The position numbers and the translations under genes were made by a program. Shown here piece by piece: positions 44,901-56,900 of a DNA stretch of 64,000 nt; positions within the stretch are counted from its first letter, which is position 1, and the number at the start of each line of letters is the position of its first letter. Origin of the DNA: Verrucomicrobiia bacterium. GTDB taxonomy: Bacteria > Verrucomicrobiota > Verrucomicrobiia > Limisphaerales > JAEYXS01. Location: assembly GCA_036405135.1 (NCBI GenBank), contig DASWYF010000028.1, positions 1 through 64,000 on the forward strand, read 5' to 3'. The notes beneath the pieces were generated by a model that saw only the letters and a program-made list of their open reading frames with translations, had not been told where the DNA came from and did not search any database.

Positions 44901-47900
44901 GGCAATGGTTCAGCCATCGACCTCGGTACGCAGAACAACAACTTTAACTCCGTCACGGCTTCTGATGCGACCAACCTCTTCCTGGATGATGTCAATGACA
45001 TCGTGCTGGGTGCGATCACGATCTCGGGCAACCTGACGGTGGACAGCGGTCTGACGGGAGCGGGTGTGACGGGTAGCATCACACAGACGGGTGCCTTGAC
45101 CATTGGTGGCACTTCCACCTTCACGGTGAATGGTGCGAATCTCTCGGACGTTCTTCTCGCCAGCGCGGCGAATAATTTTAGTGGAGCGATCACCGTGGCT
45201 GAGGCTGGTGCTGGTAACATCCAAGACATCGCCATCCGCAACATCAATGCCGCAGCGGCTTATCCCACGATGCCGACGGGTCTGCGCAACCTGACGCTAA
45301 TCTTTGACAACGCTGCCATTGACCTGCCGGCCACGACTCTGACGGGAACCCTGACGGTGACGGCTGGTGGTGCGATCACAGACAGTGGGGACTTGCTGGT
45401 GACTGGTGTGACGACGCTGACGGCCGGTAACGCGAACAATATCACGCTAAATAACAATAATAACTTCAGCACGGTAAGTGTGGTGAGCGGTAATAATGTG
45501 GTGCTGAACGACACGGGCGCGATTGATTTGGGCGCTTCTACCATCTCGGGCACATTGAATGTGACGGCCGCTGGCTTGATCTCAGACAGTGGCAACCTCC
45601 TCGTGACCGGAACGGCGACTCTGGCGGCCGGAGGGACCATTACTTTGGACAGCGCAGGTAACGACTTCAATACAGTGAGCAGCACGGCTGGCGGCAATGT
45701 AACGTTGGTGGATGTGGACAACATCGATCTGGGGGCCTCAACAATAGGCGGCGGTTTGACGGTGACTGCCGCAGGGGCGATCACCGACAGTGGTGCCCTG
45801 ACGGTAACGGGCCCGACGACGTTGACGGCAGGAGCAGCGAACAACATCACGCTGGATAACGCGAACGACTTCGGCACGGTGAGCGTGGTGAGCGGCAACA
45901 ATGTGTTGTTGGTGGATGTGAATGGCATCAACTTGGGTGCTTCGACGGTTTCGGGAACTTTGGGGGTCACGGCGAACGGCCCGATCACGGACAGCGGTGC
46001 GCTGGTGGTGACGGGGGCGGCAACCTTGGCAGCAGGAGCGGCGAACAACATCACGTTGGACGATGCGAACAACTTCAGCTCGGTGGGCATCACCTCGGGC
46101 AACAATGTGGTGTTGAATGACATCAACGCGATCGCTCTGAATGCCTCGACGGTGTCGGGGACGTTGTCGGTGACGGCGGTCGGTGCGATCACGGATAACG
46201 GAGCGCTGGTGGTGACCGGTGCGGCGACCTTCACGGCCGGTGCGGCGAACGATATCACCTTGGATAATGCGAACGACTTCAGCTCGGTGGGCATCACCTC
46301 GGGCAACAATGTGGTGTTGAATGACATCAACGCGATCGCGTTGAATGCCTCGACGGTCTCGGGGACGTTGTCAGTGACGGCGGCAGGAGCGATCACGGAT
46401 AACGGAGCGCTGGTGGTGGCCGGTGCGGCGACCTTCGCGGCGGGTGCGGCGAACAACATCACCCTGGATAATGCGAACAACTTCAACTCGGTGGGCATCA
46501 CCTCGGGCAACAACGTGACGTTGAATGACATCAACACGATCGCCCTGAATGCCTCGACGGTCTCGGGTACATTGACGGTGACGGCGGCGGGCGTGATCTC
46601 AGACAACGGAGCGCTGCTGGTGACGGGAGCGACGACGCTGACAGCGGGTGCGGCCAACAACATCACGCTGGATAACGCGAACAACTTTAGCACGGTAAGC
46701 GTCGTGAGCGGCAACAATGTGTCATTGAACGATATTAACGCGCTCGACCTGGGTGCTTCGACCATCACCGGCACGCTGACGGTCACTACTGCGGGTGCGA
46801 TCACGGACAGCGGTGATGTGACGGTTGGCGGAGCGACCAGTCTGACGGCAGGTGCGGCCAATGACATCACGCTGAACTCCGCAGGTAACGACTTCAACGC
46901 GGTGACAGTAGTGAGCGCTGCGAATGTCACAATCGTGGATGTGGACGACATCACGTTCTCAGCCAGTTCCACCCTGGCTACTGTGGCGATCACCGGTACG
47001 GCGATCACTCTGCCTTCCAGCATCACTACTACGGCTGGGCAAACTTACACAGGAGCGGTGCTCATCGGTTCGGACATGACGTTGAGCAGCACGGGTGGTG
47101 GCAACCTGACCTTCACCTCTACGATCGACAGCACATCGGGTGGTGCGAAAGATTTGACCCTCTCGACCTCTGGTACAGTGAACATCACGGGTGCAGTGGG
47201 TGGCACGGCTCCGCTGGATGTACTCGATATCCGGGCGAATGCGATCAACTTCGGAGCGATCACGGCCAGCACCTCTGTCACGTTGCGTCCGTTCACTGCT
47301 GGCACGGCGATCGGTGTGGGTGATACGGGCATCACTTTCAATATTTCGGATATGGAACTGGATGGGATCACTTCCCCGTTGGTGACCATCGGTGACAGCA
47401 CGTCTGGTGCGATCACGGCGGCGACCACGGAAAGCATCACCATCGGTTACGGTATCACGCTGGTGAACAACAGCTCAGTGACCTTCGGTGCGAACACGTT
47501 TAGCACGACGGGTGCGCTGACGGTGAATGCGAATGGGGCGATCACGGATGCCTCGGGTGCGACGATTAGTGTGACGGGTTTGGCCAGCTTCAACGCGGGT
47601 GCGGCGAACAGCATCACCTTGGGTGATAACGGTGGGGACACGATCAACTTCGGGACGCTGACGGTGAATGGTAACAATGTGACCATCACGGAGGACAGTG
47701 CGATGCAGTTTGCTGGCAGCAGTACTATTGCTGGGAATTTGACGGTGACAACACAAGCTGGAGACATCACGCAAGCTGCAGGCAGCAGTGTTACGGTTAC
47801 GGGTAATGCTAATCTCACATCGGCAGGAAATATATCCCTTGGAGCTCAAGGAGGCCCAAATGTGAATTTTGGAACCCTTACGTTTACCAGTGTGACGGTT

Positions 47901-50900
47901 GCTATATATGAAACGAGCGGTATATCTCTAATTGGAACCAGTTCAGCTACTGCAGTTGCGCTTACAGCTCTGAACGGAGATTTGACTGATGATGTGAATG
48001 CATCTCTGACAGTAACAACTTCAGCAATCGTTTCCGCTCCAAACGGTAATATCCTGTTGGGTGAGAGTAATACGGACTTTATCAGTTTCGGTGAACTGAG
48101 TGTATTTATCATAAACAGCCCAGGAACGGCAACCATCACTGAAAATGACAGCACGGTGTTTTCGTCCAACAATGGGTCCTCAGTGAACGGGAATTTAACC
48201 ATCAATTCTGGTGGTTCTATCACCGATGAGAGCAATACCAGCTTGGTGGTCACTGGAAATGCGACCTTCAATGCAAACTTGGGTGCCAGTGATATCACCT
48301 TGGGTGACAACGGCGGCGACACGGTTAATTTCGGCAGCCTGACGGTGGTGGGCAACAATGTGACCATCACGGAAGACAGCAGCACGCTGATCACGGGTAT
48401 AAACACCGTGAACGGTTTCCTGAACCTGACCTCCGCCGGTACCATCGCGGATGCAACGGGTGTAACGATCAATGTCACGGGCAATGCGAGCTTCAATGCG
48501 ACGGCAGCGGCCATCACCTTGGGGGATCAGGGCGGAGACACGGTGAACTTTGGCAGCCTGACCTTCAACACGACGGGTGGAGCGGTGGCGATCACGGAAG
48601 ACAGTGACACCGGCCTGGTGGGCAGCAGCACGGCGGACAGCTTGGTCTTGGTGTCGTCGGGCGCAGTTCAGGATACCTCGGGGGCGAGTGTGGTGGTGGA
48701 CAACGGGAACGCGAGCTTCACGGGCACGAGCATCCTGCTGGGTGATGACAATGAGGTCTACAGTGTGAGCGGGACGGCGAGCTTCAACGGTGGCGCGGGT
48801 GCAGTGTCAGTGGGCCAGGGGGCCACGGCGACGACGACCTTCGGCAGCCTCACGTTCAACACGACGGGTGGGGCGGTGACGATCACGGAAGACAACGACA
48901 CGGTGCTGGCGGGGACGAGCACGGGCGACAGCTTGGTGCTGACATCGACGGCAACGATCACGGACGCGACTGGCGCGAGTGTGACAATCGACAACGGTGA
49001 CGCCACATTCAACGGCACAAGCATCAGTCTGGCGGACAATGCGGCGGATGTTTTGAGCGTGAGCGGTACGGCCATCTTCAACGGTGGTGCGGGTGCGATC
49101 ACGGTGGCGGCAAGCGGCACGGTTAACTTTGACAAGTTGACGTTCAATACGACGAGCGCCGGCGTGAGCATCACCGAAGATAGCGCAACAATTCTGACGG
49201 GCACGAGCACGGCTGACAGCCTGGTGCTGAGTTCGACCGGTTCGATTACGGACGATGCAGGCACGAGCGTGACTATCGATAACGGCACGGCTTCCTTCAC
49301 GGGCGCGGGAATCACCTTGGCGGACAACGCAGACACTCTGAGTGTCAGCGGTAACGCCACCTTCAGCAGCGGGGCAAATGATACTTCCATCGGTCAGGGT
49401 GCTACGGCGACTGTCAATTTTGGTACACTTACGGTGACGGGCGCGAATGTGACAGTGACGGAAGACAGCGCGATGAACTTCGCGGGTACCAGCTTGGTTT
49501 CTGGCAACCTGACGGTCACGAGCCAGACGGACAATGTGGATCAGAACGCGACCAGCGCCATCTCGGTGACTGCTACGGCGAGCTTCACTGCGGCAGTCAA
49601 TATCAACATCGGCAATAATGCCTCGACGACCGCGAACTTCGGCTCGCTCACGGTCAACGGCGCGAATGCCAACGTGCAGGAGGACAGCGCCACGGTATTC
49701 ACCGGCAGCAGCACGATCACCTCGGCCTTGACAGTGACTTCGACGGGCAGCATCACGGATGATACCAATGCAGATATCAGCGTGGGTACGGTTGCAAGCT
49801 TCACGGCCACAGGCAGCGACATCACGCTGGGTGATCAGTTGGCCAACGACATCAACTTCGGTCAGTTGACGTTGAACGGTGCGAACGCGACGATCACGGA
49901 AGACAGCAGTACGGACTTCACGGGCAGCAGCACGTTGAGCGGTGCATTGATGCTGACCAGTAACGGTGTCATCACGGATGATGCGAACGCGGATCTGGCG
50001 ATCACGGGCAATGCGAACTTCAATGCGGGTGCCAATGCCATCACCTTGGGTGACAACGCTGGTAACGATATCAACTTCGGCAGCGTGACGCTGAACGGCA
50101 CGACAGTCGCGGTGACGGAAGACTCCGCGATGACGGTGGCGGGTGCCACAGCCACTACCTCGTTGACGTTGTCAGCTGCGGGAACGGTCAATCAGACCGC
50201 GCTGATCACATCGCCCACCTTGAGCGTGACGGTGACGACGGCCGGTATGGACAGCTCTGACATCCTCCTGAACACGCATGACAACAGTGTCTCTGGTGCA
50301 GTGACCTTTGCTGAGTCGACAGCGGATGCGCTCCGCGACGTGCTCTGGCGCAATGTGAGCGCGACGGCCATCTGGCCGACACTCCCGGCGACAGCCACGA
50401 TCAATGACTTGACCATCCAGCACACCATGACGGGCATCAGTATCACGGCTGCCCTGACGCTGAAGGATCTGGCCGGTGACAGCGGTGACCTGAACCTGCT
50501 CGCAGGCAATGGCAGCATCACCCAGACGGCAGGTTCCACCCTGACGATTCCCGGAACCACCACCTTGAGCGCCTCGGGTGATATCACGCTCACATTGGCA
50601 AACGACTTTGACTCGGTTGGTCTGGTGGCTGGTGATGGGGTGGTGACGATTGTTGACGGTGATGCGGTCAGCATCACGGATGTGAACAGCATCATCATTG
50701 ACGCGAGCGATCCGACCACAGCAAATGTGCTGGTCAGCCTGACAGTCAATGCAGGTGGCACGATCTTCATTGAAGACAACAACCTCTCGACCGCTACGCC
50801 GGTCACGATTACTACGACTACGTTCCAGACCTATAACGGTGCCGTGGTGCTGGAGCAGGACACGACGTTGACCAGCACGGGCAATGGCAACATCACGTTC

Positions 50901-53900
50901 GCCAGCACGGTGGACAGCGACACGCATTTGGGTGGTGCTCCACGCGATCTGACAGTGAACACCGGTGGTGTGACGGCGTTCAACGGTGCCAGCTTGGGAG
51001 CCACCTCGCCGCTGGACACGCTGACTACGGATGATGCGACACCAGATGGTGGTTCAGAGCGGACCGAATTGACGGGCACCTTTACGACAGTTCAATACCA
51101 ATTGTTCCAAGATCCAGTGGTTTTGACAGGAAACGTGGTGAACACGGTGACGGGTGTGGGTGATGTGACCTACAGCCAGACGATCAATGGTGGTTTCGCC
51201 CTGACGGTGAACACGGACGAGACAACTATCTTTGGCGGTCAGATCGGTAATACGACAGACCTGTTCAGCCTGACCACTAACACGGGCGGCACTACCCAGC
51301 TCAATGGTGGCGGTGTGGTGGATACAACCGACTTCCAGACCTACAATGATGCGATAGTGATGGGTGGTAACGCGACGCTGACCAGCGCGGGTAATGCGAA
51401 CATCACGTTCAATAGCACTGTGGATGATAACAGCACGGCTGGTAATGCCGCACTGTCTGTGACCACGGATGGTTTGACGATCTTCAACGGCCAAGTCGGT
51501 AACAGTTTCAAGCTGACCAGCTTGACGACCGATGCGGGTGGTACGACGCAGGTCAATGGCGGCAAGGTCGCTACGACTGGTGCACAAATCTACGGCGATG
51601 ATGTGACAATCGGTGCCGGTCTCGCCGGTGCAACGACATTCAGCAGCGACTTGGGGGCTGGTGTCCTGAGCATCCACTTCACGCAACGCGTGGATGATGA
51701 TGGTACCGCGGCGGCTTCCAATGTTTCCATCAATACCCAAGGTATTGGTCGTTTCGATGGTTTGGTGGGTGATACTGCCAAACTGACGAGCTTGACGACG
51801 GATGCGGGTGGCGAAACGCATATCAATCCGGCCGGCGCCACCTCGGGTTCGAATGCGGATGCCAACGTGTATACTTCTGGCAACCAGACCTACAATGACG
51901 ACGTCAAGCTGGCGGTTGATCTCGCGGCCAACAACGGTTTGGATGTCTATCTGAAGGCTGATGCCGGTGCGACGATTGCATTCGGCCCTCGTGTGGATGG
52001 TCGCGACAACTTTGAACAGGGTCTCACTGTTTTCGCAGATTCGGTCAGTATCACGACGACGCAAGTCGGTATTTTGGTGCCGCTGCAATTCTTGGACATC
52101 TCGGCCGGTCCTTCCGGTGTGACGACGTCCACGTTGACGCAGGATACTGAGATTCAGTTCCTCGTGGGAACGGCGATTCTCGGTATCGTTGAGGCAAATG
52201 GCTTCAATCTGACGATCACGGCGAATGATATCAACTTCGTAGGAGGCGCAGGCTCGGTCCGTCCGGGTGCAGGCAATACGTCTGAACTGACATTGCGCCC
52301 GATCAGCACATCGGTCGCGATGCACATCGGACCTTCGGCAGATGTCGCTGGAACGTTCAGCTTGAGCGATGCGGACCTGCTGGCCTTGGCCGACGGCTTC
52401 CGTGGTATCACGATCGGTCGCTTCAACGGTGCGAACCCGATCACGGTGCACACCTCCACGTTCACGGACCCGGTTCGTATCCAGGCTCCGGCTGCTGGTG
52501 GCACGATGCTCATCGATGGTCTGGTGACGAGCACGGCCACGCCGGCTGAAGCTCTGAACGCGCGGGATATCTTCCTGACGGATGTGGACGCCAGCAATAA
52601 CAAGGTGTTCATCAACTCCTATGTGCTGGGTCAAGGTGGCGTCATCACGGGTTCGGCGGGAACTCCGCTGCCGAATGGCGCGGGTGTGTTGCTCTTCGGT
52701 CCTGGTTCCACGGTGACCATGAACGCCAACATCCAGACGGCGGGCACGGCGATCGTGATCAACGACGGTGTGGTGTTGAACACGGATGTGTCTCTGAACA
52801 CGACGTTTAACAGTGTGCTGGCCGGTAACGACATCACCATCACAGGTGCGATCAATTCTGCGGCAGCCAACAACTTCGGTCTCGTGCTGCGCGGAGGCAC
52901 GGGCGGCAATATCGACATCCAGAACACGGTGGGCAACACCCAACCGCTGGGTGATGTGCATATCTTCAGCGCCAACAATGTCGACTTCGACAACACGGTC
53001 GTGACGACGGGGACGATCGATATCGACACAGCCAATACGGTCATCTTCCGTAACACGGTGAACGCGGGCAGCATCGTTCAAGACGCTGGCACGGGTTCGA
53101 CGACTTTTACGGCGGATGTGACGACCACGGGTGGGGCAGGCGTAAACATCACCTCTGCCAGCATCGTGTTGGATGGTCTGACCATCAACAGCACGACGGG
53201 CAATGGCACGATCCGCTTCAACGGTCCAGTGACCTTGAGCACGGCTGATGTGACGGTGAGCTCTGCGGCTGGCAACATCACCTTTGAGAACACGGTCAAT
53301 GGTGGATTCAATCTCGCCTTGAACAGTACGGGCACAACGACCTTCAACGGTCTGGTGGGTGCTGGAACGGCTCTGACGAGCGTGACGACCGATGCGGGTG
53401 GCACGACGGCCATCAATGGCGCAGGTGTGACCACCACGGCGAACCAGACCTACAACGACAACGTCACGTTGGGTGTGGCGGCGGTCACGCTGAATGCGAC
53501 GGGTGCAGGCGCAGACATCACGTTCAATGGAACGGTGAATGGGCCGGCGGCGCTGACGGTGAACGCGGTGGATATCACGACATTCGGTGACGCTGCGGCT
53601 GATACGGTGGGTGGCACGACGGCTCTGCTGAACCTGACCACGGATGCAGCGGGCACCACAGTCATCAATGGTTCCTCAGTCACCACGACCGGCACACAGA
53701 TCTACAATGATCCGGTGACGTTCAATAACGATATCAACTTCACGGGCTCCACCATTACCTTCAACGGTACTCTGGCTGGTAGCGCGAACAATCTGACGGT
53801 GACGGGCAATGCGGTGTTCGGTGATGCCGCTGCAGACAGCGTGACGACGGGCACGATCATCGTGACAGGCACGGCTACTGTGAACACAACTACTGTGAAT

Positions 53901-56900
53901 TCGGGTGCGGAAACCCAGACTTACAACGGTGATGTGACGCTGAACACAGATGTGAACTTCACCGGTACCACGGTGACGTTCAATGAAGATGTGACGGGCG
54001 GTGCCAACAACCTGACGGTGACGGGCAACGCTGTCTTCGGCAATGCGGCCAATGACGCGGTGAGCACGGGCACCATTTTGGTGACTGGAACTACGACGGT
54101 GAACGGTGGCTCGGTGACGACTACGGGCGAGACGCAGACCTACAACGGCGATGTGATTGTCAACACGCCGGTGAACTTCACTGGCACCACGGTGCAATTC
54201 GATGAAGATATCATCGCCGGTGCGAATGCGGTAACGGTCACTGGTAATGCAATCATCGGCAACGCTGCGGATGACGTGGTAAACGCCGGCTCTCTGGCTG
54301 TCACGGGCACGACTGCTATCAATGCTGGTGCTATCACAACGACACTTGGCCAAACCTACACTGGGGCTGCGACCTTGGGCTCAAGCACGACTCTGACGGC
54401 GGGTGGCAATCTACTGTTCTCCAGCACGCTGGTGGGTAACTTCGATCTGACCTTGGCGATCACTGGCAGCAGCACCTTCACAGGTGCGGTGGGTGGTGCA
54501 GCCGCCGGTACAGCAATCGGTGACGGCACGGGCGCGGCAATCACGATCAACTCGACGGGTGCGACGGAATTCCAGAGCACAGTCAATACTGCCTCGGGCA
54601 TCAGCCAGACGGCCGCCGCGGGCATGGTGACGTTCCGTGACAATGTGACAATCGGGCTCGGCAACACGGGCAGCACGTTCAATAACAGCGTGGTGCTGGA
54701 TGGTCTGACCTTCACAAGCGGTGGTGCAGTGATCCTCGGTAGCGATGCGACGGATGTGGTGACGCTGTCCGGTGGACCGGTGACGCTGGCAGTGACGGGC
54801 ACGACGACGGTGAACGCGATCGTGAACGGCAACCAAGACCTGGTGATCAACTCGGCTGGGAGCACGACTTTCAATGCAGCGGTGGGCGGCACTGTGGCTG
54901 CGACCGAAATCGGTGACGGCACGGGCGCTTCGATCGCGATCGGTGCGGCGGCTGGCACAGTAACCTTTGAAAGCACAGTCCGCACGAAGTCCGGCATCAC
55001 GCAGGACGGCACGGCTGGTCTGGTGACCTTCCGCGATAACGTGACGGTGGCCGCTGGTGACACGGCGAGCACCTTCAACGGCAATGTGACCTTGGACGGC
55101 CTCACCTTCACCACGGCTAAGGCTGTGACCTTCGGTGATGCGACCTCCGATACGTTGACGCTCTCTACATCGGATGTGACCGTCACGGCCACGTCCTCGG
55201 GTGCTGATGGTGCAGTCACGTTCAACTCGGCGGTCAATGGCGCGGTGGCCTTGATGGTGAATACTGCCGGTGCGACCACTTTCAACGGCGTGGTTGGTCC
55301 GAACATCACTACGCTGACCACGGATGCAGCTGGCACGACGACGATCAATACTGCGGTAATCGGTGGTGCAGTGCTGGACTTCAATGATCCGATCATCCTC
55401 GAGACTAGCACGGTCTTGACGGGCACGACCTCGGTTGACTTCGCGGGCACGGTGAACAGCGCCGCTGCTGAAGCGAACAGCCTGACAGTCAACTCTCCGA
55501 TCACTGGTTTCCATGGAGTCGTGGGTGGCGCAGATGGCGGTATGCTCGGAACACTGACCACGGACGCAGCTGGCACGACCACGCTGGACACGACCGGCAT
55601 CAATGCGGCTGTTGTGGACTTCAACGATGCGATCTTGCTCACGGCGGATGTCATCGTCACGGGCACGACCTCGATTGACTTCGCCCTGACTGTGAACAGC
55701 GGTGGCACGGCACGTGACTTGACGCTGAACTCTCCGGTGACGGGCTTCCACGGCGTCGTGGGTGGCACGCTGGCGCTGGACGTTCTGACCACGGATACGG
55801 CTGGCACGACGACGATCGACACGACGGGGATCAGCGCTGCAGTGGTTGACTTCAACGATGCTATCTTGCTGACGCAGGATGTGGTGATCAATGGCACGAC
55901 CTCGATCGACTTCGCCCTCACTGTGAACAGCAGTGGTGCGGCACGTGACCTGACGCTGAACTCTCCGACGACGGGCTTCCACGGCATCGTGGGTGGCACG
56001 CTGGCGCTGGACGTTCTGACCACGGATGCGGCTGGCACGACGACGATCGACACGACGGCTGTGACGGGTGCGGTCCTCGACTTCAATGATGCGGTGGTCA
56101 TCGACCAGAACACGACGTTGACGGGCACGACCTCGGTTGACTTCGCCAGCACGCTGAACAGCGCCGTGTTGGAAAATAACAACCTGACGATCAACTCTCC
56201 GGTAACTGGCTTCCACGGCATCGTGGGTGCTGCTTCTCCGTTCGGCACATTGGCCACGGATGCAGTTGGCACGACGACGATCGATACGACGGCGGTGAAC
56301 GCTGCGGTGGTGGACTTCAATGACGCCATCTCGCTCCTGCAGGACGTCACGATCAACGGTTCTACCTCGATTGACTTCGCCAGCACGGTGAACAGCAGCG
56401 GTGCAGCGCGTAACCTGACGTTGAACTCGCCGGTGACGGGCTTCCACGGCATCGTGGGTGGCACGTTGGCGCTGGGCACGCTCTTCACGGATGCGGCTGG
56501 CACGACGACGATCGACACGACGGCGGTCAGCGCCGCGGTAGTTGACTTCAACGATGCCATCCTCCTGACGCAAGATGTGGTAATCAATGGCACGACCTCT
56601 ATCGACTTCGCCGGAACGGTGAACAGCGGCGGTCTCGCACGTGACCTGACATTGAACTCTCCGGTGACTGGCTTCCATGGTGTCGTGGGCGGCACGCTCG
56701 CGCTGGATGTCCTAACCACGGATGCGGCCGGCACGACGACGATTGATACGACTGCGATCAATGCGGCGACAATCGACTTCAACGATGCGATCATCATCGA
56801 CGTCGGCACGGTGCTGACGGCCACGACGCTGATCGACTTTGCCTCCACCGTGAATGGTGCAGTGGGTGAGGTGAACAACCTGACAATCAATTCTCCGAGC

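Noticed and set aside
45339-46965. Regular repeats that could suggest a CRISPR array
   Set aside because: The units are 204 nt, coding, in frame and without alternating unique spacers; no cas gene is present.
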